From: CAZYEI01 sp964646425
GTDB taxonomy: Bacteria > Bacillota_I > Bacilli_A > RFN20 > JAISJY01
Direction: 5' to 3'
Length of the DNA stretch: 36,566 bases
NCBI GenBank assembly: GCA_964646425.1
Contig: CAZYEI010000011.1
Coordinates: forward strand, 1 to 36,566
Part shown: in pieces, positions 7,831 through 16,353 of the stretch
Position numbering within the stretch: position 1 is the first letter of the stretch
Layout of the letters: each line of letters starts with the position of its first letter
Notes under the pieces: generated by a model
The model's database searches: none
Told to the model about the DNA's origin: nothing
The model's input: only the letters and a program-made list of their open reading frames with translations
Program-made: the position numbers and the translations under genes

Positions 7831-8256
7831 ATGAAAAAGACAATTAAAGTTTTAATGATAATGTTAACATTTATTACATCAATTTTCTGTGTTACTTCCT
7901 GTTTCGACAATGGAGGTTTATCAGGAAAGACTTACGAAGTAGTTGCAGCAGAAATGAGAAGTAATGATCCTGCTTATCAAGATAAATTGGATATGTATTC
8001 CGCTCTTTTATCAAATGATATAGGAAAGACTCTAATTTTTAATGCGGATGGAACTTTTGATGAAGAAAGCACATTAAAAAGTATTAATGGAATACAACCA
8101 TTAAAAAAATGGCAAAAAAGTGGAAATGAAATTATTATTAATGAAGGTAGTAATTTGTATCCAACAGAAGCAAGTATCAGTGGTGACCAAATAATTATTA
8201 AAGTTGGTAATATTAACGGACTTCAATACGTTTATACTTTAGAAGAAGTAAAATAA
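7831..8256 (+). CDS. Small lipoprotein, unknown function
   Basis: A 141-residue exported protein. The Lys-rich start, hydrophobic segment and VTSC lipobox (Cys24) mark a lipoprotein attached to the outer face of the membrane. The mature part is a short beta-rich domain: IGKTLIFNADGTFDEES, WQKSGNEIIIN, then DQIIIKVGN and YVYTLEE. That alternation resembles the small lipocalin-like or META-type domains common in Bacillota lipoproteins, but I cannot assign a family. AAAGGAG precedes the ATG. Own promoter and terminator, so it is monocistronic. Confidence 0.75.
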   Translation: MKKTIKVLMIMLTFITSIFCVTSCFDNGGLSGKTYEVVAAEMRSNDPAYQDKLDMYSALLSNDIGKTLIFNADGTFDEESTLKSINGIQPLKKWQKSGNEIIINEGSNLYPTEASISGDQIIIKVGNINGLQYVYTLEEVK

Positions 8257-8261
8257 TTTAG

Positions 8262-8297
8262 AACTGTTAAGAGATTTCTTTCTTAACAGTTTTTTTA
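8262..8297 (+). terminator. Rho-independent terminator after lipoprotein gene
   Basis: A perfect 11-bp stem (8262-8272 with 8281-8291), 8-base loop, then a run of seven T. Confidence 0.92.
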
Positions 8298-8377
8298 TAC
8301 TTGAAGATAATTAATTGAATGATTAGGTAAGTTTAATGATTTAGATTTTATGAGTTTGCTAAAAATACTAAAAAAAG

Positions 8378-8406
8378 TTTATTTTACCTTTAAAATAAGT
8401 TATAAT
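8378..8406 (+). promoter_or_regulatory. Candidate promoter of nitroreductase-ispF-gltX operon
   Basis: TTTATT (8378-8383), a 17-base spacer and a perfect TATAAT (8401-8406), 22 bases before the nitroreductase ATG. The -35 box is weak. Confidence 0.5.
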
Positions 8407-8428
8407 TATTAAGAAGGGTGATATTAAA

Positions 8429-8959
8429 ATGTTAGATAAAAATAATTATAAAAAATCAAGTGCTTTTACAAGAAGATCTTATAGAGATTTTGATTCAAAA
8501 AAAGTTGAAGATTGGAAAGTTAAAGCATTAATTGAGGCTGGTTTTGCTACTCAAACAGCTAGAAATCAAAAAAGTAAAGAATTTATTGTAATTGATGATA
8601 AGGGATTGATTTCTTCACTTAGAGAAGGGCAACCATTTTTAAGAGCATTAGATACTGCACCTTTAGTAATATTAGTAACTAGTGTCCCTAATTATCAAGA
8701 TTTACCAAGCCCTCGTTTTTTAGAACAGGAGTTAGGAGCAACTACTCATCAAATTTGTTTGATGGCTGAAGAACTAGAATTAGGCGCTTGTTGGTGTGGT
8801 ATGCATCCTGCTACTGATAGAGAGAATTTGATTAAACAAAAGTGTAATATTCCTGATAATGTTATTCTGTTATCATTGATTGCAATTGGTTATCCAAATG
8901 ATAAATTACCTATTAATGATAAATATGAAGAGAGTAAGGTGCACTATAATGGCTGGTAA
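8429..8959 (+). CDS. Nitroreductase family FMN oxidoreductase
   Basis: NAD(P)H-dependent flavin enzyme of the nitroreductase fold; the natural substrate cannot be read from sequence. The N-terminal FMN-phosphate motif FTRRSYRDFD (residues 13-22) is followed by a helix ALIEAGFATQTARNQKSKEFIV that carries the second flavin-binding stretch (A-R-N-Q). GATTHQICLMAEELELGACWCG and the C-terminal ESKVHYNGW are typical of this branch. Length 176 is normal. AGAAGGGTG precedes the ATG. Its end overlaps ispF by 11 bases, so they are co-translated. Confidence 0.88.
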   Translation: MLDKNNYKKSSAFTRRSYRDFDSKKVEDWKVKALIEAGFATQTARNQKSKEFIVIDDKGLISSLREGQPFLRALDTAPLVILVTSVPNYQDLPSPRFLEQELGATTHQICLMAEELELGACWCGMHPATDRENLIKQKCNIPDNVILLSLIAIGYPNDKLPINDKYEESKVHYNGW

Positions 8960-9437
8960 TTTTAGAATTGGCTATTCTAGGGATACACATGTTTTGGTAA
9001 AAAATCGAGAACTATTTTTAGGTGGAGTAAAAATCCCTTATGATTTAGGTTTACTTGGTCATAGTGATGCTGATGTTTTATTGCACGCAATTGCTGAGGC
9101 AATACTTGGTGCTCTTGCATTGGGTGATTTGGGAACTTATTTTCCTGATAATGATCCAAAATATAAAAGTATAAATTCGCAAATAATTTTAAAAGAAGTT
9201 GTAAAAATGATGAAAGATAAAGGATATATGATTGGCAATGTTGATACTATGCTAATTATGGAATATCCTAAAATGCTGCCATATATTTACGAAATAAGAA
9301 AGTGTATTGCTGGATTATTAGAAACTAGCATTGATAATATAAGCGTGAAAGCTACTACAAATGAAAAAATGGGATATTTAGGTGAAAATCTTGCCATTGA
9401 AGCAAATGCAGTGGTTTTACTTGAGAAAAGAGGTTAA
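8949..9437 (+). CDS. ispF: 2-C-methyl-D-erythritol 2,4-cyclodiphosphate synthase IspF
   Basis: Fifth step of the MEP isoprenoid pathway: cyclisation of CDP-methylerythritol phosphate with loss of CMP. Metal ligands are in RIGYSRDTH (Asp12 and His14) and in the His of GLLGHSDADVLLHA. GALALGDLGTYFPDND and ISVKATTNEKMGYLG are the other family motifs. Length 162 fits the usual 155-160. A longer frame upstream of this ATG runs inside the nitroreductase gene and does not match the family. Followed 5 bases later by gltX, an ispF-gltX order shared with Bacillus. The cell presumably makes isopentenyl diphosphate by the MEP route. Confidence 0.95.
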   Translation: MAGNFRIGYSRDTHVLVKNRELFLGGVKIPYDLGLLGHSDADVLLHAIAEAILGALALGDLGTYFPDNDPKYKSINSQIILKEVVKMMKDKGYMIGNVDTMLIMEYPKMLPYIYEIRKCIAGLLETSIDNISVKATTNEKMGYLGENLAIEANAVVLLEKRG

Positions 9438-9442
9438 ATATA

Positions 9443-10903
9443 ATGAGTTTAGAGAAAGTTCGTGTAAGATATGCACCATCTCCGACTGGATTCTTACATA
9501 TTGGTGGAGCAAGAAGTGCATTGTATAATTATTTGTTTGCAAAACATCTTGGTGGGGATTTTATTGTTAGAATTGAAGATACCGATATTGAAAGAAATGT
9601 AGAAAATGGTGAAGCTTCGCAACTTGAAGGTCTTGAGTGGCTGGGAATAATAGCTGATGAATCTCCTTTAAATCCAAATCCTCGTTATGCACCATATCGT
9701 CAAATGGAAAAACTTGATATTTATCGTAAATATGCCGAGGAATTATTAGCTAAAGGTTATGCGTATGAATGTTATTGTACTCAAGAGGAATTAGAAGAAG
9801 AAAGAGAATTACAACTTGCAAGAGGAATAGCTGCTCCAAAGTATCAAAGAAGATGTTTACATGCATCTAAAGAACAAATTGAACAATGGAAAAAAGAAGG
9901 TAGAAAACCTTGTATTCGTTTGAAATTGCCAGATCATCATATTATTAAATTTAATGATTTAGTAAGAGGAGAAGTTAGTTTTAATAATGATGATATTGGT
10001 GATTGGGTTATTATGAAGTCAAATGGAATTCCTACATATAATTTTGCTGTGGTTGTTGATGATCACTTGATGGGAATGACTCATATTTTAAGAGGAGAAG
10101 AACATTTATCTAATACTCCAAAACAAATTCAAGTATTTGAATATTTAGGTTGGGAAGTTCCAACATATGGTCATATGACATTAATTGTCAATGAGCATGG
10201 TAAAAAATTATCAAAGAGAGATCCTAGCATTATTCAATTTATTCAACAATATAAAGAGATGGGGTATTTACCAGAAGCAATATTTAATTTTATTTTATTG
10301 TTGGGTTGGTCTCCGATTGGTGAAAAAGAAATATATAGTAAAGAAGAAGCTATAGCAGAGTTTGATTATACTAGATTTTCGAAATCACCTTCAATGTTTG
10401 ATCCAAATAAATTACGTTGGATTAATAATCAATACATGAAAAAATTAACTGACAAAGAAATATATGATTTGTGTCTACCTTTTCTTAAAAAAGAATATGG
10501 AAATGTTAGTGAAGATAAATGTCAAAGAGTAGTATTGTCATTTCAAGAACAATTGAGTTATGGACAAGAAATAGTAGAACTAGCACGTCCGTTTTTTACT
10601 AAAATAGATTATTCTTTATTAGGTGAGGAAGAAAAAATTGTTATGAATGATGCTAGTGTTTTAAATACTTTAAATGTTTTTAAAGAAGAATTAACTAATA
10701 TTAAAGCGATAAATAACGATAATGTTAAAGCAATGTTGAAACAAGTACAAGTACGTGCAAATGTAAAAGGAAAAATGCTATATATGCCTTTAAGAATTGT
10801 CTTAACAGGATTAATGCATGGTCCTGATTTTACTTCGCTAATTCAAATATTGGGCGTTAATGAAATAAAGGAAAGAATAAATGAATATTTGCACCAAGCT
10901 TAA
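9443..10903 (+). CDS. gltX: Glutamyl-tRNA synthetase
   Basis: Class I synthetase that charges tRNA-Glu. The HIGH-type motif is PSPTGFLHIGG (HIGG at 19-22) and the KMSKS-type motif is KLSKR (255-259). A zinc-binding insertion is indicated by YECYC and, about 25 residues later, RRCLH. The C-terminal anticodon-binding helical domain includes NVKGKMLYMPLRIVLTG. Length 486 is standard. In Bacillota without GlnRS this enzyme also mischarges tRNA-Gln for later amidation; whether that holds here cannot be told from the window. Its last 23 bases overlap the HD-domain gene. Confidence 0.97.
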   Translation: MSLEKVRVRYAPSPTGFLHIGGARSALYNYLFAKHLGGDFIVRIEDTDIERNVENGEASQLEGLEWLGIIADESPLNPNPRYAPYRQMEKLDIYRKYAEELLAKGYAYECYCTQEELEEERELQLARGIAAPKYQRRCLHASKEQIEQWKKEGRKPCIRLKLPDHHIIKFNDLVRGEVSFNNDDIGDWVIMKSNGIPTYNFAVVVDDHLMGMTHILRGEEHLSNTPKQIQVFEYLGWEVPTYGHMTLIVNEHGKKLSKRDPSIIQFIQQYKEMGYLPEAIFNFILLLGWSPIGEKEIYSKEEAIAEFDYTRFSKSPSMFDPNKLRWINNQYMKKLTDKEIYDLCLPFLKKEYGNVSEDKCQRVVLSFQEQLSYGQEIVELARPFFTKIDYSLLGEEEKIVMNDASVLNTLNVFKEELTNIKAINNDNVKAMLKQVQVRANVKGKMLYMPLRIVLTGLMHGPDFTSLIQILGVNEIKERINEYLHQA

Positions 10904-12119
10904 TGAAACAAAAGTAATAAGAGATCCTATTTATTCATATATTCTTGTTGATTATAAGATTATTTGGGACTTATTAGCTACTTTTGAAGTACAGCGTTTA
11001 CGTCGTATTTTACAACTTGCCGGTACAAATTATGTTTTCCCCTCATGTGAGCATACCCGTTTTGTTCATTCGCTTGGAACTTATGAGGTAACTCGAAAGA
11101 TTGTAACCACTGTTGAAGATATCAAAAATTCGTTAACTGAGGAAGAAAAAGTTCAAGTATTGTGTGCAGCATTATTACATGATATAGGTCATGGCCCTTA
11201 TTCACATTGTTTTGAAAGTTTTCATGAAATCTCGCATGAAGAATATACTAGTTTAATAATATTGGATAAAGATAGCGAGGTTAATAAAGTATTAGCTAAA
11301 TATGATGAAAAATTACCAAATTTAATTTCAGCGATTATTAATCATACTCATTCTAATCCAATTTTATATCAATTGATTTCAAGTCAAATTGATGCCGATA
11401 GAATGGATTATTTATTAAGAGATGCTTATATGAGTGGTACACCATATGGAAGTTTTGACGTAAATAGAATTATGCGAATTATGAAAGTAAAAGATCATAA
11501 TATTGTTTACAAAAAAAGCGGAGTTGCTGCAATAGAAAACTATATTATGGGTAGGTATCATATGTATGAGCAAGTATATTATCATCCGGTGTCAACTTGT
11601 GTAGAAATTTTATTTGCCGCTTTTTTAAAGAGAATTAAGGAATTATATTTAAAAGAATATAAATTTAATTTTGATATTTCTATTTTAGTTCCTTTTTTAA
11701 AAACAAATGAAAAAGTTGCAATTAAAGATTATGTAATGTTAGATGATATTGTTGTAAATTTTTATTTAAAACAAGCATTAAATGAAGATGATTTAATTTT
11801 AAAGGATTTAGCAAGAAGAATAATTTATCGTGATTTATTAGATTACGAAATTTTAAAGGATAAGAAAAATATTGAAAATAGAAAAAAAGAAGTGTATGCA
11901 AAAGGATTTAATCCTGAATATTATGTTATAGCACTTCGCTTACGTCGTAATATTTATAAAAAATATGGAGATGTCAATTATGCAGGTATCAACATTTTAT
12001 TGGATGATGGAACAGTAGAAGAGATAACAAAAGTATCACAAATTGTCGAAGCTATTTCTAATTCAAAAATTGTTAATAATGAGGATACAATTTTATATTA
12101 TCCACCAATAAAGGAGTAA
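10881..12119 (+). CDS. HD-domain dNTP triphosphohydrolase-like protein (YwfO type)
   Basis: Metal-dependent phosphohydrolase of the HD superfamily, closest in pattern to the SAMHD1-like YwfO/EF1143 group, some of which hydrolyse dNTPs. The H...HD...D metal set is visible: His63 in FVHSLGTYEV, His100-Asp101 in ALLHDIGHGPYSH, and Asp171 in SQIDADRMDYLLRDA. HTRFVHSLG and the residues DAYMSGTPYG are also family hallmarks. Length 412 fits. An AAAGGAAAG ribosome site is inside the end of gltX. It is followed 4 bases later by the toroid protein, so the two are likely one transcript with gltX. Confidence 0.88.
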   Translation: MNICTKLNETKVIRDPIYSYILVDYKIIWDLLATFEVQRLRRILQLAGTNYVFPSCEHTRFVHSLGTYEVTRKIVTTVEDIKNSLTEEEKVQVLCAALLHDIGHGPYSHCFESFHEISHEEYTSLIILDKDSEVNKVLAKYDEKLPNLISAIINHTHSNPILYQLISSQIDADRMDYLLRDAYMSGTPYGSFDVNRIMRIMKVKDHNIVYKKSGVAAIENYIMGRYHMYEQVYYHPVSTCVEILFAAFLKRIKELYLKEYKFNFDISILVPFLKTNEKVAIKDYVMLDDIVVNFYLKQALNEDDLILKDLARRIIYRDLLDYEILKDKKNIENRKKEVYAKGFNPEYYVIALRLRRNIYKKYGDVNYAGINILLDDGTVEEITKVSQIVEAISNSKIVNNEDTILYYPPIKE

Positions 12120-12123
12120 TAAT

Positions 12124-13080
12124 ATGTTAATGTTAAGTAGAAATGATTATTTAAAAATAGAGGAATTGATATATTCAAGGGCTAGAGATTTAGAAATAGC
12201 TCTATTTCAACATTATATGGATAATGAGGATAAATTAATGGCAGTTCACGCTTTAACAATTTATCAAAATAGAGATGGTGGCTTTGGTCATGGTTTAGAA
12301 CCAGATTCATTAAATCCAAATTCAAGTGGGATTCAAACACAATATGCTTTAACTATTTTAAAAGAACTTGGATGTGATCATTCAAATCTTGATGAAGTAA
12401 CTGAGTATGTTGTATATCGTGCTTTGCATTATGTTTTTCATTATGCAATAGATGATAATGGCTACATTCCTGCTACTATTCCTACTAATAATGATTTTCC
12501 GTGTGCTAGTTGGTGGAAACATAATGAAGAAACTTATAAAAAGGAATGGGCATATAATCCAACAGCATATTTGTATGCTTTAGGATTGTGGTTTACAAAT
12601 CCTGCCCATAAATATTTTAAACGAATTATTAAATTGTTACCTAGTTGTTTGAATCATTTTTTTGATTGTGAAAAAATAAATAAATATGAACTTCGTTGTT
12701 ATATTGAATTATATGATGTTTTATTGAAGAAGAATATTATGCCTGAATTACATAAAAAGTTAGAAAATAAGATAAACCAAGAAATTGACAATTTGATTGT
12801 TGCTGATTTGAAAAATTGGGGAACTAATGACTGTGTTATGCCATTAGATTTATTAGTATATGATTATTTAATAAATAGTGAAGAAAGAAAAAGACTTGTT
12901 GAAAAGAATTTAGATTTCTTGCTTACTTCTCGAGGAGAGGGAATGTGGGATATTAATTGGACATGGTGCAATGAATATCAAGAATTTGAACTTCAAAAAA
13001 TTAAATGGCGTGGTGTTATTACTGTGAAAAACTTAACACTTTTAAAGAAATATAAGCGAATTGAAGAAATAAATAATTAG
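12124..13080 (+). CDS. Alpha/alpha-toroid protein with prenyltransferase/squalene-cyclase-like repeats
   Basis: A 318-residue cytoplasmic protein of unknown function. Several stretches have the look of alpha/alpha-toroid (terpenoid cyclase-like) repeats: YQNRDGGFGHGLEPD (residues 47-61, a QW-type motif), the helix-turn patterns that follow, and near the C-terminus GMWDINWTW and KWRGVITVKNLTLLKKY. The acidic DxDD of squalene cyclases is not evident, so I do not claim a cyclase. AAAGGAG precedes the ATG. Last gene of the operon that starts with the nitroreductase gene; a terminator follows. Confidence 0.7.
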   Translation: MLMLSRNDYLKIEELIYSRARDLEIALFQHYMDNEDKLMAVHALTIYQNRDGGFGHGLEPDSLNPNSSGIQTQYALTILKELGCDHSNLDEVTEYVVYRALHYVFHYAIDDNGYIPATIPTNNDFPCASWWKHNEETYKKEWAYNPTAYLYALGLWFTNPAHKYFKRIIKLLPSCLNHFFDCEKINKYELRCYIELYDVLLKKNIMPELHKKLENKINQEIDNLIVADLKNWGTNDCVMPLDLLVYDYLINSEERKRLVEKNLDFLLTSRGEGMWDINWTWCNEYQEFELQKIKWRGVITVKNLTLLKKYKRIEEINN

Positions 13081-13122
13081 TTTAGACTTATTTCGACAAA
13101 AAGCGCAAAATCTATATGTTAT

Positions 13123-13151
13123 AATCCAAGTTGTTTAACTTGGATTTTTTT
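13123..13151 (+). terminator. Rho-independent terminator of the gltX operon
   Basis: A perfect 10-bp stem (13123-13132 with 13137-13146), loop GTTT, followed by TTTTT. Confidence 0.92.
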
Positions 13152-13168
13152 ATGGAGGAAGCGAATTA

Positions 13169-13459
13169 ATGAAAATCGATGAAAAAATAATTTATAAAGT
13201 TTTAAGAAATTTTAAAATAGCGAATGATGAACTAGTTGCTTTAATTAAAGAAATGTCGATTGAACAAATTAAGGATACTGCTAAAAAAATGAATAATTCT
13301 TTTAATAATAAGAGTGTAATAATCGAAGAATTAGTTAGTATTATTTTAAAAGATATTACTATGGAAATTGTTGAGTCATTATTACAATGTAATAATGAAA
13401 ATGCTATTTTAGATTTAAAAAATTCATATCTAAATTGTGTCAAAGATTGTAAAAATTAA
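13169..13459 (+). CDS. Small helical protein, unknown function
   Basis: A 96-residue, charged, mainly alpha-helical protein with no membrane segment or motif I recognise. Three Cys lie near the C-terminus (SLLQCNNEN and LNCVKDCKN). A TGGAGGAAG ribosome site lies 9 bases before the ATG, and the gene fits neatly between a terminator and the DUF2207 gene, so I regard it as real. An open frame on the opposite strand over the same bases has no ribosome site and is rejected. Confidence 0.6.
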   Translation: MKIDEKIIYKVLRNFKIANDELVALIKEMSIEQIKDTAKKMNNSFNNKSVIIEELVSIILKDITMEIVESLLQCNNENAILDLKNSYLNCVKDCKN

Positions 13460-13512
13460 TAGTATTTTTATAATCATTAATATATAATAAAAATAGAAGG
13501 AAGGTGGTTAAT

Positions 13513-15447
13513 ATGCACTATACTTTGAAAAAGTTACGACCATCAATAATTATAAGTGTTATTGTAATATTAGTGTCATGTTTGATTTATATGTTCTCAA
13601 TAAATGCTATCGATATATCTGATAGTGAAATGAGTGTAACCAAACATCAAATGAATGTTACAATAGAAAGAAATGGAGCTATTTATGTTACCGAAGATGT
13701 AACATTAAAATTTGATTCTTATTGGAATTATTTAATTAAAGATATTGGCTTTAAAAAAGATGAAAGTGTTGAAACGCAGTTGGGTTTTTCGATAAATGAT
13801 GCTCAATCTTCCTTTGATGAAGGATCCTTTAAGGTAGAAATGTATAATGAAAATGGAGAATTATTATCACCTAGCATTAATGACAACAGAGATTTAGATC
13901 AAAATAAATATCGTTCTTATGAAATGCGACTTAATGGAGCCTTTGTTACTGGTGTTAGAATGCATTATGAGTATCGCATTTTAGATGCAGTAACTGTCTA
14001 TAATGATATTGCAGAACTTAACTGGATATTAATCGATGATTTAGATTATCGCACAAAAAATATTAATATCAATATAAAACTGCCAGATGCTATTAATAAT
14101 GAAGATGAAATCATGTTTTTTGGACATGGTGTAAGTAGAGATAATGCAGTAAAACAAGAAGGAAAAATGTTTAAAATTAATATTGATAAATTACGATCTG
14201 GAGAGATGGTAGAAGTTAGAATTTTATTTGATAAAAATGCTATTGAATCAAATAAAATAATTACAAAAGATGCCAAGGAAGTTATTTTAGACATTGAAGA
14301 AAATATTGCTAAATCCCAAGAACAATTAAGAAGAAATTATAATATAAGTAGTATTGTTGTTTTAACTGCTTTTATTTTAATGGTTATTATGGTTGCTTTT
14401 AAGGTGAAGAGAGTATATTTTAAATTTGATAAAGAAAGAGTTTCAAATTTTGATAGTCAATATTATCGTGAACTGCCTAATACTTATAGTCCAGCTGAAA
14501 TGGGAATGTTAATTAATTATAATGAATTAGGAAAAAATGAACTTGAAGCAACTCTCATGGATTTGATAAGACGAAAGTATATTTTGTTAGATATGAATGG
14601 TTGTTCAACTTTAGATGAAAAACCTAATTATAAGTTTATTTTAAATGAGGAAAAGAAAAATAATGATTTAAAGGAACATGAAAGAAAACTACTTGATTGG
14701 TTTTTTGATGACATTGCTGATGGAAATGAACTAACCCTAAATCAATTAGATGAATATTTGAGTAAAGAAAGAAATGCTAAAAAATATTTAGAAGCTTCAA
14801 AAGAGTGGGGACAATCAGTATTGAATGAGAGTCGCAAAAATGATTTCTTTGATGATGTTGGTGAAGCTAAAAAAGAAAGTAGTTTTGCTATAAGTTTAGC
14901 ATTTTTAGTAGCTGTTGTTGCCTTTTTTGGCTATGTTGTTGGTGGTTTTAATGAGGGGATTGTTTTAATAGGAATTGCTATTGCTATTGGAATTATTTTT
15001 TCTGCATACGTTGCTCAGATTAAACGTAGAAGTTTTCAAGGTAATGAAGATTATGTTAGATGGTTGGCTTTTAAAAACTTCTTGTTAGATTTTTCGAATT
15101 TTGATGATTATCCAATGCCATCTATTATTGTTTGGGAGCATTATTTAGTTTATGCTACTGAATTTGGAATAGCTGGAAAAGTTGAAGAACAAATGCGTTT
15201 AAAATTTGAAAAAATGGATTTGAATATTCAAGAGTATCTTCAAACAAATTCATCAAGTTATATGCGATATCATTTTTCTTGCTACTATTTCCATCATAGA
15301 ATTAGTTCAACCTATGTAATTGCTAGATCTACAATTCAAAAAGCAGAGGCTGCAAGGGCTGCTTCAAGTGGTAGTGGTGGCAAAGGAGGATTTGGTGGTG
15401 GAAGATCCTTTGGCGGCGGTGGCGGCGGAATGCGTGGCGGTCGCTAA
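13513..15447 (+). CDS. DUF2207 membrane protein with Gly-rich tail
   Basis: Membrane protein of the DUF2207 family, usually found next to LemA as here; function unknown. In order: an N-terminal membrane helix (about 13-30), an extracellular beta-rich domain (about 35-260), a second helix (about 278-295), a cytoplasmic winged-helix-like region (with SPAEMGMLINY and LEATLMDLIRRKY), two close helices near 460-500, a conserved globular part (DYVRWLAFKNFLLDF, WEHYLVYATEFGIA), and a Gly/Ser-rich C-terminus ending in GGGGGGMRGGR. The ATG is preferred over a GTG three codons earlier because the GGAAGGTGG ribosome site covers that GTG. The lemA gene follows after 79 bases. Confidence 0.85.
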   Translation: MHYTLKKLRPSIIISVIVILVSCLIYMFSINAIDISDSEMSVTKHQMNVTIERNGAIYVTEDVTLKFDSYWNYLIKDIGFKKDESVETQLGFSINDAQSSFDEGSFKVEMYNENGELLSPSINDNRDLDQNKYRSYEMRLNGAFVTGVRMHYEYRILDAVTVYNDIAELNWILIDDLDYRTKNININIKLPDAINNEDEIMFFGHGVSRDNAVKQEGKMFKINIDKLRSGEMVEVRILFDKNAIESNKIITKDAKEVILDIEENIAKSQEQLRRNYNISSIVVLTAFILMVIMVAFKVKRVYFKFDKERVSNFDSQYYRELPNTYSPAEMGMLINYNELGKNELEATLMDLIRRKYILLDMNGCSTLDEKPNYKFILNEEKKNNDLKEHERKLLDWFFDDIADGNELTLNQLDEYLSKERNAKKYLEASKEWGQSVLNESRKNDFFDDVGEAKKESSFAISLAFLVAVVAFFGYVVGGFNEGIVLIGIAIAIGIIFSAYVAQIKRRSFQGNEDYVRWLAFKNFLLDFSNFDDYPMPSIIVWEHYLVYATEFGIAGKVEEQMRLKFEKMDLNIQEYLQTNSSSYMRYHFSCYYFHHRISSTYVIARSTIQKAEAARAASSGSGGKGGFGGGRSFGGGGGGMRGGR

Positions 15448-15526
15448 GTTCATAATTATTATTTTCTTGAAAAATAATAAAGTTTAGTTTATATTATTTA
15501 TGTAAGATAAAAAAGGAGTGAATTAT

Positions 15527-16126
15527 ATGCTTACATTTATTGGTACAGGTGCTATTATTGGAATAGTAATTGCTGTGATTGTTGTAATATTAATTATTTG
15601 GCTTGTTTCATGGTTCATTAAGACATTTAACAAACTTGTTAAATCTCGCAATAAAGTAAGAAATTCATTTAGTCAAATAGATGTTCAATTAAAAAGACGT
15701 TTTGATTTAATTCCAAATTTAGTCGAAACAGTTAAAGGATATGCAAATCATGAGAAATCAATTTTAGAAGAATTTGCCAAAGCTAGACAAATGTATCAAC
15801 ATGCCGCTAACACTAATAACATTAATGAAATGGCTGATGCTAGTAATATGATTACAAATACATTATCTAGATTAATGATTGTAAAAGAACAATATCCTGA
15901 ACTTAAAGCAGATACACAATTCAATAAAATGATGTCTGAATTAAAAGATACTGAAGATAAAATTTCTTATACTCGTCAATTTTATAACGATGTTGTATTA
16001 CAACATAATAATTTAGTTGAAATGTTTCCTACTTCAATCGTTGCTAATATGAAGAATTTTAAAACTGAGGAATTCTTTAAAGTAAACGAAGCTGAAAGAG
16101 AAAATGTTAAAGTAAATTTTAATTAA
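15527..16126 (+). CDS. lemA: LemA family protein
   Basis: A 199-residue LemA protein: an N-terminal membrane helix (about residues 4-26) followed by a cytoplasmic-type antiparallel helical bundle. Hallmarks are KSRNKVRNSFSQIDVQLKRR, FDLIPNLVETVKGYANHE, then YPELKADTQF and the closing YNDVVLQHNNLVEMFP. The biochemical role is unknown; the pair with DUF2207 is widespread. AAAAGGAGTG 7 bases before the ATG settles the start over an upstream GTG. It ends just before a terminator and the tRNA-Arg gene. Confidence 0.92.
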   Translation: MLTFIGTGAIIGIVIAVIVVILIIWLVSWFIKTFNKLVKSRNKVRNSFSQIDVQLKRRFDLIPNLVETVKGYANHEKSILEEFAKARQMYQHAANTNNINEMADASNMITNTLSRLMIVKEQYPELKADTQFNKMMSELKDTEDKISYTRQFYNDVVLQHNNLVEMFPTSIVANMKNFKTEEFFKVNEAERENVKVNFN

Positions 16127-16128
16127 TA

Positions 16129-16155
16129 ATAAAGAGGCATATCATGCCTCTTTAT
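16129..16155 (+). terminator. Terminator after lemA
   Basis: A 12-bp perfect stem (16129-16140 with 16144-16155) with a 3-base loop. The T-run is short and interrupted (TTTATTTG), so it may work less well than the others here. Confidence 0.7.
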
Positions 16156-16158
16156 TTG

Positions 16159-16234
16159 TCCACATAGCTCAGTTGGATAGAGCACTTCCCTCCTAAGGAA
16201 GGGGTCGCAGGTTCGACTCCTGTTGTGGACGCCA
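16159..16234 (+). tRNA. tRNA-Arg (anticodon CCT)
   Basis: A complete 76-base cloverleaf with encoded CCA. The acceptor stem pairs GTCCACA with TGTGGAC, and the D arm pairs GCTC with GAGC. The anticodon stem pairs CTTCC with GGAAG around loop CTCCTAA, giving anticodon CCT (reads AGG). The T arm has loop TTCGACT. Its 3' end is the likely integration target of the AbiE cassette: bases from 16208 to 16276 recur exactly at 17999-18067. Confidence 0.97.
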
Positions 16235-16276
16235 ATAAAAAAGAAAAACGCTTGGAAAAATTCAAGCGTTTTTTTG
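16208..16276 (+). repeat. 69-bp direct repeat, left copy (attL-like)
   Basis: Covers the tRNA-Arg T arm, acceptor 3' strand, CCA and the whole following terminator. It is identical over 69 bases to 17999-18067, and the flanks differ at once on both sides. Confidence 0.93.
16244..16275 (+). terminator. tRNA-Arg terminator
   Basis: An 11-bp stem (16244-16254 with 16263-16273), 8-base loop and T-run. Duplicated at 18035-18066 as part of the direct repeat. Confidence 0.9.
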
Positions 16277-16353
16277 CTTCAAGTATTTTTTTAGTATACA
16301 ATTAAAATAATAAAAGAAACTTTGATATAAGATTTAAACACATTACTTATTTT

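Noticed and set aside
12124..13080. Squalene/terpene cyclase function for the toroid protein
   Set aside because: QW-like repeats are visible but the catalytic acidic DxDD motif is not, so only the fold is claimed.
15455..15480. Terminator between the DUF2207 and lemA genes
   Set aside because: A 10-bp all A-T stem exists, but it is not followed by a T-run; at most an mRNA-processing or stability element.
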